NCBI GenBank assembly: GCA_029260345.1
Contig: JAJDDK010000002.1
Location: 62,001-126,000 of the forward strand
DNA: 64,000 nt
Direction: 5' to 3'
From: Phycisphaerales bacterium
Lineage (GTDB): Bacteria; Planctomycetota; Phycisphaerae; Phycisphaerales; UBA1924
Below, one piece after another: positions 24,905 through 35,062 of this stretch. Within the stretch, counting starts at the first letter, position 1. Every line of letters starts with the position of its first letter. The position numbers and the translations under genes were made by a program. The notes below the pieces were generated by a model that worked only from the letters and a program-made list of their open reading frames with translations, did no database searches and had not been told where the DNA came from.

Positions 24905-27900
24905 TCAAGGCGTCGCGGCGCCCTCGGGATGATTGATCGGTCCGAGGATTTCACCAATCTCGGGCGCCTCGCCCTGCCGCACCGCCGCAAGTTTGGCGCG
25001 TACTTTCTCTAGGTCCGACTGGGCCTGATTCAGCGCCGCTTCCGCCGCGGCGACGCGCTGGTCCCGTGCCGCCTGAAACTGATTGAGCTGGCGATTGAGG
25101 GTGTCAATCTGCTCTTCAAGAAGGGCTTCGGTGGCTCGCCACCGGCCTTCGGCGCGTTGCTGCTGACCCGCCGCCCACAAGGCATCGCCAAAGTGATCCT
25201 GCACCTCGGCGCTGGACCGATTGAACGCCATCGCCGCGGCTCGTTCGAGCACCGTAATGGCGCCTTCGTGCTCCACTTCGCCATCCGGACCGATGCGGTC
25301 GTAGAGATCGCCCCGCCGATAGAGAACCCAGCCAAGTGAATCCATCGCGAAAGGATCGTCCGGTCGCCCGGCCAGCGCGCGAAGCACAAGCGTCTCCGCT
25401 TCGTTGAGCCGCTGCCCTTGCACCGCGAGGTAGTAGCCGTAGTTGTTGTTCAAAGTCTCGTGGCCAGGGTCGAATGAAAGTCCGAGGTCGTAGATCCGGA
25501 CCACATCTTCAAATGGCGCCTCCGCCGCGGCGAACTGGTCGCCGATCAGCATGGCAAGTTCCGCGTTCATGTGATCAATTGTGCCGGTCGGCTGCTGACC
25601 GAACAATCGCAACACTTCGCTCGTGACTGAGTGTGTGGCGGTCGCCCGCAAGGCGCGGACGGCGCTGTCCGTATTGACGTCCTGCGACGCCGCAACGAGC
25701 CAGGCTCTGAAGAATCGCGGCTCCACTTCGATGATTTGCTCGTACAGATGATCAGCCACTTGCAACGCAAGATCAGGCCGTTCAAACGTGATGAATCGCA
25801 CCAGCGCCACATAGGCAAGGTCATTGGCGCGATTGCGATGCTGCGCCATGGCGCGATCCAGCACGCGCGTGACGGCCGTGTACGGCGCATTCGCTTTGGC
25901 CAGCACATTCATCTGCTGTTCGTAAATCTCCACCGGCGCCTGCGGGAATCGCGCTGAGGCGAACTCGAACAAGTCAACGATCGGTTCGATTGAGACTTGA
26001 TCCTCCATCGCGGCTTGACCAAGCAGAAGAATTGCATTGAAGAATGGACGCACGAGCGACGTCGGAAACGCGCTCGCCGTGCGCACTTCGTTAAGAAGCT
26101 CTTCAGCGGCGCGTTCAGCCTGACCAAGTCGCACCAGCACGTCGGACAATTCGATCGCGCGGGCAAGCGAAGGTGGCTGCAATTCAAGTCGTTTCAAGGC
26201 CAATTCATCGGCGACTTTGACGCGGCTCAAGTCTTCACGAAGAATCGTTTCGAGTTCGCGGGCGGCGCTTTGGTCGTATGCGCGTTCGGCGAGCCACTCT
26301 TCAAGCAGCGTCACTGCTTCTTCGGCCCGTTCTTCTGTCGCAAGCAGCCGCGAAAGCGCCAACACCGGCGCCGAAGCGCTTGGATGGGCTTCCATTTGCG
26401 AGCGCAGCCATTCTTCCGCGCGAGCCGCAGAGCCGGTGCGAAGCCACAGCGTCGTCAGCAGCGTGACGACCGGCTCCGACGGATCCTCTTCAGCGAGGCT
26501 GATGAGATCGCGCTCCGCCTGGTCGTACTGCCCCGCCGCGACAAGTTCCTGGGCGCGAAGCCAGCGAAGCGTGCGGCTCGACGGATCGGCCATGCGCAAA
26601 GACCGAACCACTTCGGAAAGTTTTTCTGAGTCTGCCAGCGGTCCGTTGCGGACGTACAGATCAATGAGCCGTGCATAAGCCGCTTCATAAGTCGGGTCGA
26701 TCTCGATGGCTCGCTGCGCCCATTGCTCGACGATGGTCGGATCGCCGAGCCGCCATGCGATTTCGGCGGCGAGGACGACCGCGTCGAGTTCGTTGGGATC
26801 GTTCTGGAGCGGAGTTACGCCAGATTCATCCGGTGTGATCGCTGGAAGGACCGTGTTGAGCGCCTCCTCATAACGCCCGACCGCGGCCAATGCTCGTGCT
26901 GATAAGAGGCGTTCGGACGGAGCGCTCGGGTTGGCGAGCCGTTCCATCGCGATGTTCGCGGCGTCGATGCGTCCAAGTTCCACCAACAGTTCGATGAGAA
27001 GCGCAGTGGCGACTCGGGGCTGGGTCTCGCCAGCGACGCCAATGGCAGACTCGAGCACATTGGCCGCTTCAGCCGCATCACCCGTGTATTGCAAGAGACG
27101 AGCCTCGAGAATCGCCGCCGCGAGTGAAGACTGCGGATCGATATGCGGCTCAAGTTCTTCAACGGACGTTGCGGCAACAATGAGCGAATCCGCGTAGCGG
27201 CGTTCATTCATCGGGGCCTGCGCAATCAGTCGAAGCGTTTCAGCGACCATCGCCTTCGGGTCGTTGTCTTCCAGTCGATACAAATCGCGCAAGGCGCCGG
27301 TGTCGGACGGGTGCGTCGCAAGGCGATCACGAAGCACAGCCGCAGCGGCGGGCGCCGGCAATGCGGCCGCCGCTGCCCGCGTGTAAAGCGAACCAAGTCT
27401 TCTTTGCTCATCCGGCGTCAGCGCATCGCGACGCTCATCGATGGCGTCACGCAGCAGTGGACCAACGGAGCTGTTTGCGCCGACGTAGCGAATGAGAGGA
27501 AGAACGCGATCACCGGCAAGATCGCTCCCGGCGGCAAGCGCGTCCAGAATCGCAAGCGCGGCGCGTGCAGCCTGGCCACTGCGCATCGCGGCGTACGTGA
27601 GCCGTGGCAGCAACCCCGCGGGGTCCAGTGTGGGCAGCGCCGCAGCGTTCTCATAGGCATTCAGCGCGACGTCGTAGTCTTCAAGCTGCATCGCCGCATC
27701 GCCCACGTCGCGCCACGCGTCACCGCGCTGCCGGAACAGCAATTCAAGTTCATTGCGGTACGCGGTTGGTGAATCAAGTGTGCTTGGAAGGTCCAGACCG
27801 GCGGACAGGAGTTCGATCCCTGCGCGCAATTCGCCGAGCTGCAGCATGGCCTGCCCGAGATTGAAATCAATGACGAACATGAGCGCTGAGTCATCGACGG

Positions 27901-28504
27901 TCAGCGCCTGGGTGCGAGCGTGCGCCAACATCGCGGCGGCGGATTCGGGATCGCGTCGTTGCAATGACCACAGGCCGACCTGAATGAGGCTTTCGAGATC
28001 ATCCGGATCGAGCCGGAGCGCCTGTCGATACGCGGCGGCCGCGGACAGCCGATCGCCAAGTCGACGCTGCGTCTGGCCGATGTCGCGCCATGGTTCAGCG
28101 GCAGTCGGGTCAGATTTCGCTGCGGCTTCAAGTTCGACCAAGGCGCCTTGCAAGTCTCCGCCGAGGAGCAGCGAGCGGCCACTGATGTAATGCAGCACCG
28201 ACTTCGGCGTCGCAGCTGACGGAGGACGATTGTCCGGATCGGCGCCGATCACCTCAGGTGAATCAACGTTGGCGAGCGCTTCTTCGGCACTTCGCCGCGC
28301 GACGGCGTTGTCGAGGGCGACGGGCGTCATCGCGTCAATGTTGAGGCCGGGCGGTGGTGGGGCGTCCTTGGAGCCACGATCGATCGAGGGTCTCTGCGCC
28401 AGACGCTCGAGGCGAGCCGAGGCGTCGGTGTGCGCGGCGTCACCAGTGGCGCACCCCGTGAGCATGGCGCCGGCGAGCACTAGAAGGATTGCAAGCCAGC
28501 GCAT
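24905..28504 (-). CDS. Giant TPR lipoprotein
   Basis: About 1200 residues. MRWLAILLVLAGAMLTGC is a lipoprotein signal with lipobox LTGC. Nearly the whole rest is TPR or Sel1-like helical repeats: for example EPWRDIGQTQRRLGDRLSAAAAYRQALRLDPDD, AYARLIDLYVRNGPL, and LNNNYGYYLAVQGQRLNEAETLVLRAL followed by MDSLGWVLYRRGD. The C-terminal end (about 1140-1190) is a coiled coil rich in Gln, Ala and Arg. Such proteins tether complexes in the periplasm, often with peptidoglycan or outer-membrane partners. A start at 28528, eight codons longer, has a weak GGAGG at longer spacing. It is placed behind the translation operon. Confidence 0.88.
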   Translation of the reverse strand: MRWLAILLVLAGAMLTGCATGDAAHTDASARLERLAQRPSIDRGSKDAPPPPGLNIDAMTPVALDNAVARRSAEEALANVDSPEVIGADPDNRPPSAATPKSVLHYISGRSLLLGGDLQGALVELEAAAKSDPTAAEPWRDIGQTQRRLGDRLSAAAAYRQALRLDPDDLESLIQVGLWSLQRRDPESAAAMLAHARTQALTVDDSALMFVIDFNLGQAMLQLGELRAGIELLSAGLDLPSTLDSPTAYRNELELLFRQRGDAWRDVGDAAMQLEDYDVALNAYENAAALPTLDPAGLLPRLTYAAMRSGQAARAALAILDALAAGSDLAGDRVLPLIRYVGANSSVGPLLRDAIDERRDALTPDEQRRLGSLYTRAAAAALPAPAAAAVLRDRLATHPSDTGALRDLYRLEDNDPKAMVAETLRLIAQAPMNERRYADSLIVAATSVEELEPHIDPQSSLAAAILEARLLQYTGDAAEAANVLESAIGVAGETQPRVATALLIELLVELGRIDAANIAMERLANPSAPSERLLSARALAAVGRYEEALNTVLPAITPDESGVTPLQNDPNELDAVVLAAEIAWRLGDPTIVEQWAQRAIEIDPTYEAAYARLIDLYVRNGPLADSEKLSEVVRSLRMADPSSRTLRWLRAQELVAAGQYDQAERDLISLAEEDPSEPVVTLLTTLWLRTGSAARAEEWLRSQMEAHPSASAPVLALSRLLATEERAEEAVTLLEEWLAERAYDQSAARELETILREDLSRVKVADELALKRLELQPPSLARAIELSDVLVRLGQAERAAEELLNEVRTASAFPTSLVRPFFNAILLLGQAAMEDQVSIEPIVDLFEFASARFPQAPVEIYEQQMNVLAKANAPYTAVTRVLDRAMAQHRNRANDLAYVALVRFITFERPDLALQVADHLYEQIIEVEPRFFRAWLVAASQDVNTDSAVRALRATATHSVTSEVLRLFGQQPTGTIDHMNAELAMLIGDQFAAAEAPFEDVVRIYDLGLSFDPGHETLNNNYGYYLAVQGQRLNEAETLVLRALAGRPDDPFAMDSLGWVLYRRGDLYDRIGPDGEVEHEGAITVLERAAAMAFNRSSAEVQDHFGDALWAAGQQQRAEGRWRATEALLEEQIDTLNRQLNQFQAARDQRVAAAEAALNQAQSDLEKVRAKLAAVRQGEAPEIGEILGPINHPEGAATP

Positions 28505-28548
28505 TTGAAGCCTGTCACAAAGGTGCATGGTCGGCGTCGCCTCCGCCT

Positions 28549-29286
28549 TTAGCTGACGCGTTTCTTGCGAGATCGCGTCGTGGTCTTCGTGGTCGTGGTA
28601 TTGGTCGCCGACTTTTTGCGAGTCGACTTTTTCTTGGTGGTGGAGCGCGTCGAACTCTTCGTCTTGCGCTTCGATCCGCCGTCCGCGTCGTCAGACCACG
28701 CCTGAAGCAGAAGAAACGCTTCGGTCGCGTCCGCCGCCTTGATGTGCCGCGTGAGCGCCGTCACCGCATCGTCAATCGTCGTGTCAGGTTCAATGACCTC
28801 TTCGGATATCAGGAGGTCAAGCGTGCGCTGATCGAGGGGGACAGCATGTCCGCCGAGCGACAGCAGCGTGACGCGCGACGCGACGTAGCTTGGAATGGCG
28901 TCAATCGAATCGAGGTATTGCTTGGCTTCGCGCTTGCCGAGAGATTTCAGCGACGCCAGCGTCATCCCGTGTTCGCGGCGGAAAACGTCATCGAGTGACG
29001 CACGCATTCGCACCGCGCGCTCCTCGACCAATGGATAGCGTTCGCCGAGCATGGCGATGATTTCACCCGGAAGCGAAACGCGCAGCTCGTTGATGTCCAC
29101 CACCGTGGACTCAATGCGTTTCAGCGCGTTTTCCGCTTTGGTGGTGGATGTCTCCCACACCAGGTACGCCCACAGAAAATCGTCGATCGGGTCGTCCTGC
29201 GTCTGCGGCGGCTCCGGCGCGCCGTACGAATCACGGAGCGACTTCAAGAGCGATTTGAGTTTGGATTCAATATCCGTGGTGCTCAC
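28549..29286 (-). CDS. Uncharacterised protein with lysine-rich tail, possible HhH-GPD-like core
   Basis: 245 residues. Residues 1-200 are mostly alpha-helical. The portion SLGKREAKQYLDSIDAIPSYVASRVTLLSLGG followed by VPLDQRTLDLL resembles the layout of endonuclease III HhH domains (helix, loop with Pro, helix, then V-D-x-x at the next helix start), but the catalytic Lys and the Fe-S cysteines are absent. Residues about 203-245 form a Lys, Arg, Ser and Thr tail of histone-like type, likely to bind nucleic acid. The GTG start overlaps the rbfA stop (GTGA), so it is the fifth gene of the nusA operon. Function unknown; the HhH comparison is by eye. Confidence 0.65.
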   Translation of the reverse strand: MSTTDIESKLKSLLKSLRDSYGAPEPPQTQDDPIDDFLWAYLVWETSTTKAENALKRIESTVVDINELRVSLPGEIIAMLGERYPLVEERAVRMRASLDDVFRREHGMTLASLKSLGKREAKQYLDSIDAIPSYVASRVTLLSLGGHAVPLDQRTLDLLISEEVIEPDTTIDDAVTALTRHIKAADATEAFLLLQAWSDDADGGSKRKTKSSTRSTTKKKSTRKKSATNTTTTKTTTRSRKKRVS

Positions 29287-29702
29287 GTGACATCCTCGTT
29301 CGTGGTCGGTGTATTGGATGAAGAGTCCGGCGATGCGTCATCGTCGGATTCGTCAGGATCGAGTTCGGCGACCGCTTTATGAATCGCAGCGAGCACGCCA
29401 GCTTCCTTCTTCACTTGCTCGTCGATGCGAAATTCGAATTGGGGAAGTTGATGCAGCGCCACCAATTCGGCCGCCTGTCGCCGGATGTATCCGCCGGCGG
29501 AGCGCAGTCCGTGCAGCGTGAGTTTTTCGTTTTCGGTTGGGATGACCGTCACGCCGACGATGGCGTTCTTCAGATCCGGCGCCACGCGAACGTTCGTGAC
29601 CGTGATCACCCCTTGAATGCGCGGATCAGAGAAACCGCGTTCAATCACACTCTGAATCGCGCGTTGCAGCACCGAGCCGAGCTGTTGCGGGCGATGGCTC
29701 AT
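29283..29702 (-). CDS. rbfA: Ribosome-binding factor A
   Basis: 139 residues. RbfA assists 16S rRNA 5' end maturation and cold adaptation by binding the 30S subunit. The KH-like core shows QLGSVLQRAIQSVIERGFSDPRI, ITVTNVRVAPDLKNAIVGVTV and LPQFEFRIDEQVKK. The C-terminal 35 residues are an acidic, Ser-rich tail not required by the family. Translated by overlap with DUF503 upstream and the unknown protein downstream. Confidence 0.94.
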   Translation of the reverse strand: MSHRPQQLGSVLQRAIQSVIERGFSDPRIQGVITVTNVRVAPDLKNAIVGVTVIPTENEKLTLHGLRSAGGYIRRQAAELVALHQLPQFEFRIDEQVKKEAGVLAAIHKAVAELDPDESDDDASPDSSSNTPTTNEDVT

Positions 29703-30094
29703 GCGCCGCCCTCCCGCAGGAGCGCTTCGGCGCTGCGTCGGTCTTCATCAGTGAATGGCGACGGCGCCAACTGAGGCTCACGCTCGATGGAGCGGTCGGA
29801 CATGGCGTCGCCCTTCACGATTTCTCGGTGAAAGTGCGCCAGTTCCGCTTCGCGCAGGCCGTGCAGTTTGGCGAGAATTCCATCGAGAATTTCCCCAGCG
29901 CGGGCGGCGGTGTTGGCCACCACGGCCAATCCAAGCACCGCGACGTTCCACGTGTCGAGCTCTGCAATCTCAGCGACCGACACCTGATGCTCACGATGCA
30001 GGCGATCCTTCAACGATCGCACCACGCGCCGCTTGTCCTTGAGCGACGCGGCGTCGGCAATGTGCAGTTCAAATTGAAGAATCCCAACGAACAT
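29699..30094 (-). CDS. DUF503 (YlxP-like) protein
   Basis: 131 residues. MFVGILQFELHIADAASLKDKRRVVRSLKDRLHREHQVSVAEI is the family's hallmark start, followed by LGLAVVANTAARAGEILDGI. DUF503 genes sit between infB and rbfA in many bacteria, as here, and are thought to help ribosome assembly. The C-terminal 35 residues are extra. Its stop overlaps the start of rbfA. Confidence 0.9.
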   Translation of the reverse strand: MFVGILQFELHIADAASLKDKRRVVRSLKDRLHREHQVSVAEIAELDTWNVAVLGLAVVANTAARAGEILDGILAKLHGLREAELAHFHREIVKGDAMSDRSIEREPQLAPSPFTDEDRRSAEALLREGGA

Positions 30095-30186
30095 GGATCA
30101 GGCCGTCGCCCACTCTCTCTGGGCGGGTGTGCGCCCGCCGTGACCAACTCTTTCGTTCAGCGGACAGGACGCCCGCCACCTGAACA

Positions 30187-32964
30187 TCAAAGCGTGCGCT
30201 TCACTTCCACCTGTCGGTAGCACTCGAGAATGTCGCCTTCCTTGATGTCGTCGTATCCGTCGATCTTCATGCCGCATTCCTGACCGGCACGAACCTCTTT
30301 GACGTCTTCCTTGAACCGCTTGAGCTGCGACAGGACGCGGCTGTTCTCGATGATGATGTCGTCCCGCGTGACGCGAATGAGCGCATTGCGTTCGATCGTG
30401 CCATCGGTGATATAGCACCCGGCGATCGAGCCCACGCGGGAAACCTTGAACACCTTGCGCACTTCGGCGTGTCCAAGCACATCCTGACGAATCTCGGGCT
30501 CCAGCAGGCCTTCGGCGGCCCGCTTGAGATCGTCCGAGATGTCGTAGATGACCTGGTACAAGCGAATCTGCACGCCCTTTTGATCAGCGAGCTGACGCGC
30601 CTTGGCCGACGCAATCACGTTGAAGCCGATGATGACGGCCTGCGACGCGTCCGCGAGCAGGACGTCCGATTCTGACACACCGCCGACGGCGGCATGCAGC
30701 ACACGCACGCGCACTTCGTCGGTCGTGATGTCCTCCGCGCTCTTGCGCAACACATCGACCGAGCCCTGGACGTCCGCCTTGATCACCACGCGCAGCTCGC
30801 GCGTCTCTGCTTCCTTCATCTGGGAAAGCATGGATTCGAGCGTGACCTTGGGCTGCGCCAATTCGCGTTCGCGTTCGCGATCGCGACGCTGTTCGGCGGC
30901 GTCCTGCGCCTTGCGCAGTGAATCGACGATGTAGAACTTGTCGCCTGCGTCGGGAAGCTCATCCAGACCGGAAAGCTGAACCGGCGTCGCCGGGCCGGCG
31001 CTGGTGAGTCGCTTGCCGCGATCATCCACAATATCGCGCACGCGACCGAACGCGCGTCCGGCGACGATGAAGTCGCCGACCTTGAGTTCGCCGTCCTGCA
31101 CGATGAGATTGGCCGTCGGGCCGCGACCCTCGATCATGGCGGATTCGACAATCGTGCCTCGGGCAGGACCGCCAAAGTCAGACGTCAGTTCGAGCACCTG
31201 CGACTGCAAGTCGATGGTTTCGAGAAGGTCCTGAATGCCTTCGTTCTTGATGGCGCTGGTGCGCACGACTTCGACGTCGCCGCCCCAGTCCACCGTGTTC
31301 AATCCATGCTCGGCAAGCTGGCCGAGAATGCGCTGGATGTTGGAGTCCGTCGCTTCAGGCTTATCGATCTTGTTGAGCGCGACGATGATCGGCACGCCGG
31401 CTGCTTTGGAGTGATTGATTGATTCAATCGTCTGCGGCATAACGCCGTCGTCCGCCGCAACGACCAAGACGACGATGTCCGTCACCTGGGCGCCGCGAGC
31501 ACGCATGGACGTGAACGCTTCGTGACCCGGTGTGTCGAGGAACAGAACGTGCTTGGACTCATCGCCAAGGTGGACAGGAACGCGGAAGGCGCTCGTCGCC
31601 TGCGTAATGCCGCCGGCTTCGCCTTCGGCGACGTTCGCGTTGCGAATGCGATCGAGCAACGACGTCTTGCCGTGATCGACGTGGCCGAGAATCGTGACAA
31701 TCGGATCGCGCGGACGCTCGTCCACGGCATCGCGAGCCGCGAACTCTTCCTTAACTGATTTCTCTGCGTTCTTGGCTTCGGCGACATCAAGCTCGATGTC
31801 GTAATCGATCATGATTTCCTGGGCCTTCTCCGGATCGATGCCGGAGTTGACCGTCGCCATGATTCCCTCAAGGAAGAGCCGCTTGATGATGTCCGACGCC
31901 TTGACGCCGGTGGTCGCAGACAAATCCTTGATCGTGAACGGCGCTGAGATCTGCACCTTGCCGCCGGACTCCGCCGCGGAAATGGCTTGACGTCCGGAGG
32001 TCTGCTGCTTGACCTTCATGTCGCGACGGCGCTGGCGCAAGAAGCCACCGGCGCGCGACAGACGCGCTTCACGTTCAGCAAGATCCTGTTCACGCCAGCG
32101 GGCGCTGTCGCCGCTGCCGGGTTCGCGATCCTTGCGAGCGGGGGCGCCGCGACCACCGGTGGTTCCGGCGCCGCCTGCGCCAGGGCCCCCCTTGCGGCGT
32201 TTGTTCCGCCGCGAGCCGGCGCGCGAGAATTCATCATCGGGACCAGCCGCACCGGCTCCTGCGCCGGCGCCCGCACCCGCGCCGCCGCCACCGGGACGGG
32301 GGCCACTGCGACCGGGACCTCCGGGCGAACGCGGTCGTCGCTGTTCGAATGTTTCGGGCGCTTCGATGCGCACGACTTTGGGGCCTGACAATGCTGCGGG
32401 CTTCTGAACTTCCAGTTTCGGCCCGGCCGGCTGCACGTCCTTTGGACGCGTCGGTTCGTTCATCACGACGCTTGCCGAACGGTCCGTTGTTGGCGGCAGT
32501 GGGGCGTCAGGGCGTGGAGCGTCAGGAGCCTTGGCGACCGGCGCCGTGGTCTCTTCGGGCTTTGATTCGACCTCTTCGGGCGTTTCCTTTGCGACGGGCG
32601 CTTCGGGCATTTCCCGTTGGGGCGGTGACGGACGCTCTGGCGCTGGCGGCTCCTCCGGGAGTTCGGCCGTCGATTCGTCGGATTGCTCCGTCGCCGGCGT
32701 CGTCGCCTTTGCCTTGGCTTTGGCCTTGGCTTTCCGGCGAGGCTTGGCACGAACCTTGTCAAGATCCACATGCGCGGTGGTTTCGACAGCGGTGGCGCTC
32801 GGCGCTTCCGAACCGAACCACTCGCGAATTGTCGCTTCGAGCCCCGCTGAGACGCTGGACATGTGGTTGTTCATGTTGGGCACGCCCTCAGCCTGGCACT
32901 TGTCCAGGATGGCTTTGGACTTCACGCCCAGCTCTCTCGCAATTTCAAAGACTCGTTTGGCCAA
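30187..32964 (-). CDS. infB: Translation initiation factor IF-2
   Basis: 925 residues. The N-terminus ([19 protein letters not shown]) is the IF2_N domain. A 300-residue low-complexity linker follows, alternating K/A and P/E rich parts and a Gly-Ala run (about 210-230). The GTPase core has the P-loop [28 protein letters not shown] and NKID. Later segments ([22 protein letters not shown]) are the tRNA-binding and C-terminal domains. It brings fMet-tRNA to the 30S subunit. It is second in the nusA operon with a 60 bp gap to nusA. Confidence 0.98.
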   Translation of the reverse strand: MAKRVFEIARELGVKSKAILDKCQAEGVPNMNNHMSSVSAGLEATIREWFGSEAPSATAVETTAHVDLDKVRAKPRRKAKAKAKAKATTPATEQSDESTAELPEEPPAPERPSPPQREMPEAPVAKETPEEVESKPEETTAPVAKAPDAPRPDAPLPPTTDRSASVVMNEPTRPKDVQPAGPKLEVQKPAALSGPKVVRIEAPETFEQRRPRSPGGPGRSGPRPGGGGAGAGAGAGAGAAGPDDEFSRAGSRRNKRRKGGPGAGGAGTTGGRGAPARKDREPGSGDSARWREQDLAEREARLSRAGGFLRQRRRDMKVKQQTSGRQAISAAESGGKVQISAPFTIKDLSATTGVKASDIIKRLFLEGIMATVNSGIDPEKAQEIMIDYDIELDVAEAKNAEKSVKEEFAARDAVDERPRDPIVTILGHVDHGKTSLLDRIRNANVAEGEAGGITQATSAFRVPVHLGDESKHVLFLDTPGHEAFTSMRARGAQVTDIVVLVVAADDGVMPQTIESINHSKAAGVPIIVALNKIDKPEATDSNIQRILGQLAEHGLNTVDWGGDVEVVRTSAIKNEGIQDLLETIDLQSQVLELTSDFGGPARGTIVESAMIEGRGPTANLIVQDGELKVGDFIVAGRAFGRVRDIVDDRGKRLTSAGPATPVQLSGLDELPDAGDKFYIVDSLRKAQDAAEQRRDRERERELAQPKVTLESMLSQMKEAETRELRVVIKADVQGSVDVLRKSAEDITTDEVRVRVLHAAVGGVSESDVLLADASQAVIIGFNVIASAKARQLADQKGVQIRLYQVIYDISDDLKRAAEGLLEPEIRQDVLGHAEVRKVFKVSRVGSIAGCYITDGTIERNALIRVTRDDIIIENSRVLSQLKRFKEDVKEVRAGQECGMKIDGYDDIKEGDILECYRQVEVKRTL

Positions 32965-33027
32965 TGCTCACTCCGCGTTGGAACCGTGGATTAATTCGGA
33001 AAGCGCGTCTCGCGAAAACCTGAGTGA

Positions 33028-34614
33028 TCAGGTTTCGGATTCCGCATGGGGATACTTCTTCATCACGTCGTGAATCACGGTGTCTGTGATCTCACGACCT
33101 TCGTCTTCGTCCTGATCGCTGGACGCATGAGTTGTCGCGGCGTCATCGGGGTCGTACCCGTCTTCCGCCTCACCAGCGTGAACGTCTTCGTTGCGATCTT
33201 CTTCCTTCAGAAGTGACTCGTCGGTGGCGCGCTCGCCGCCGGACAGAATCGCTTCGGCATTTATTTGATCGTTGCCCTGATCGTCGTCGCCATCGGACTC
33301 GTTGTGGTCGGACGGGCCGACAGACAGGATCGCCGCCGCCGCGAGATCGGCGGAAATCTCTTCGCCCTGCGCGCCGCTTTCGAGCAGGCGCCGCGCGGCG
33401 GATTCCTCTTCCGTCTTGCGACGCTCGTTCTCTTCTTTTTCCTTCTGCTGCTGCTCGGCGATTTCGCGAGCCTTTTCGCCCGCCGAAGACACGATGAGCG
33501 CGGCAATCGATTCTTCGATCTCGAGTTCTTCCACCAGCACGCCCGCGCCAACTTCCTCAACATCGAAGACGCTGACCATGCCAAGTGCGGCAAGGCGGTC
33601 GAGCATTTCTTCGGAGACGCCTTCGATGCCGCCGAGCGTTTCGGCCATGGCTTCAAGGCCCTTGTTGAATTCAACAGGCGTCAGGATGTCGATGTCCCAG
33701 CCGGTCAAGCGGGCGGCGAGGCGCACGTTCTGACCGCGCTTGCCGATGGCCAGCGACAATTGATCGTCGCGAACGACGACGGTGGCGCGGCCCAACTCAA
33801 AGCACAGCGAGATTTCTTCGACTTCCGCAGGCTTCAGCGCATTTTGAATGAGCACCTGGCTGGATTCGTTCCAGCGTACTATGTCGATCTTCTCACCGTT
33901 GAGTTCATCAACGATGTTGCGAATGCGCGAGCCGCGCACGCCGACGCAGGCGCCGACGGCGTCAACCTTGGAGTCGATGCTCGTGACCGCGACCTTGGTG
34001 CGGTAGCCGGCTTCGCGGGCCATTGCTTTGAGTTCGATGATGCGTTCGTTGACTTCGGGCACTTCGACTTCGAAAAGACGCCGAATGAAGTCCGGATGGC
34101 TGCGCGAGAGCACAATCTTCACCTGATTGCCCATGTCGCGGCAGTCCAGCAGCAAGCAGCGGATGCGATCACCGGGCTGAAACTGCTCGCCTGGGATCTG
34201 CTCTGATCGCGGCATGAAGCCTTCCGCACGATCGATCTGCACGATCAAGGCGCCGCCTTCATATCGCTGGGCCACGCCGGTCATCAGTTCGCCGACGCGC
34301 TTCGAGAAATCGTCAAAAATGCTGGCCCGCTCGTCTTCGCGGAAGCGCTGGATCATGACCTGCTTAAAGGTTTGCGCCGCGATGCGCCCAAGCGCTTCCG
34401 GCGTGAGATCCAGTGTGTCGCCGTGCCGATACAGATTCATCTCACCGGTGAGGCGATCAACGGTGCAACTGAATTCTTCAGTGTCGAGCGTGCCGTAGTG
34501 GCGCCGCGCCGCAGAGACCATCGCTTGTTCGAGATCAGAGAGAAGAACCTCTCGATCAACGTTTCGATCGCGGGCGATCGAGTCAATGATTCGCAGCATT
34601 TCTTGGGTGTTCAT
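33028..34614 (-). CDS. nusA: Transcription termination/antitermination factor NusA
   Basis: 528 residues. The N-terminal RNAP-binding domain includes VSAARRHYGT. The S1 domain follows (about 130-200, GGALIVQIDRAEGFMPRSEQI). The KH region is KVAVTSIDSKVDAVGACVGVRG then IRNIVDELNGEKIDIV, and VVRDDQLSLAIGKRGQNVRLAARLTGW belongs to KH2. After residue 360 a helical repeat region follows, then a long acidic tail with many Asp and Glu that lacks a second standard AR domain. It sits at the head of nusA-infB-DUF503-rbfA. No rimP upstream. Confidence 0.97.
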   Translation of the reverse strand: MNTQEMLRIIDSIARDRNVDREVLLSDLEQAMVSAARRHYGTLDTEEFSCTVDRLTGEMNLYRHGDTLDLTPEALGRIAAQTFKQVMIQRFREDERASIFDDFSKRVGELMTGVAQRYEGGALIVQIDRAEGFMPRSEQIPGEQFQPGDRIRCLLLDCRDMGNQVKIVLSRSHPDFIRRLFEVEVPEVNERIIELKAMAREAGYRTKVAVTSIDSKVDAVGACVGVRGSRIRNIVDELNGEKIDIVRWNESSQVLIQNALKPAEVEEISLCFELGRATVVVRDDQLSLAIGKRGQNVRLAARLTGWDIDILTPVEFNKGLEAMAETLGGIEGVSEEMLDRLAALGMVSVFDVEEVGAGVLVEELEIEESIAALIVSSAGEKAREIAEQQQKEKEENERRKTEEESAARRLLESGAQGEEISADLAAAAILSVGPSDHNESDGDDDQGNDQINAEAILSGGERATDESLLKEEDRNEDVHAGEAEDGYDPDDAATTHASSDQDEDEGREITDTVIHDVMKKYPHAESET

Positions 34615-35036
34615 CTGGGGTCAGTCTCCGAGGCTTCGAATTGTTCTGGTTGCCGAGTTGTCGAACCGAGTCGTGTTGAGCGTGATCCTGAAAAACAACA
34701 GGACCACGAGCGTTGAGAAACGCGCGTGGCCCGCCAAAGGGCCGGCGAACAAATCGGGGACGCCGCCTCGAAATAGGTTCGAGAAAGCGAGCCGCCGACG
34801 GAGCCGCCGGGAACGACCTGAGTACGTTGGCTCAGGTCATCACCGTGCTCCTTGCCGAGCAACCGGGCAAGCAGGACGCCGCAAGAACGGCGTCGTCGCA
34901 CTGGACCCGATCAGAACCCATCATGGCGAACCGTGCGCATGAAAAGTCACCGTGTCTGTGCCCTCCCGAGACGGTGCGACACCGCAGCCGTCACGGACGG
35001 ACTTCCGTAAGTGAGAGATAGTACGACCGAGGGGGT
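34615..35036 (-). other. Leader region upstream of nusA with several hairpins
   Basis: No convincing gene in about 420 bp. Read on the nusA strand, the region has CGACGCCGTTCTTGCGGCGT near 34889, CCTGAG-N8-CTCAGG near 34822, and a GGCCC-TTTGGC-GGGCC stem near 34733. The hairpins and length fit a transcribed leader in which NusA-dependent control could occur, but no promoter stands out. Confidence 0.4.
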
Positions 35037-35054
35037 CTCTGCGTCAACGCAGAG
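35037..35054 (-). terminator. Hairpin downstream of fliM
   Basis: CTCTGCGT at 35037-35044 pairs with ACGCAGAG at 35047-35054 and lies just after the fliM stop. The following bases are C-rich rather than a T run, so it is a weak intrinsic terminator at best. Confidence 0.45.
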
Positions 35055-35062
35055 GGGGTTGC

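Noticed and set aside
31987-32407. Ala/Gly-rich open frames antisense to the infB linker
   Set aside because: Low-complexity mirror of the IF-2 linker; no start signal or homology pattern.
33265-34206. 313-codon open frame antisense to nusA
   Set aside because: It is a product of the high-GC codon pattern of nusA; the protein has no domain and nusA is certain.
34611-34901. 96-codon open frame upstream of nusA
   Set aside because: Polar, Arg/Ser-rich composition of a shadow frame, overlapping the nusA start, no ribosome-binding site.
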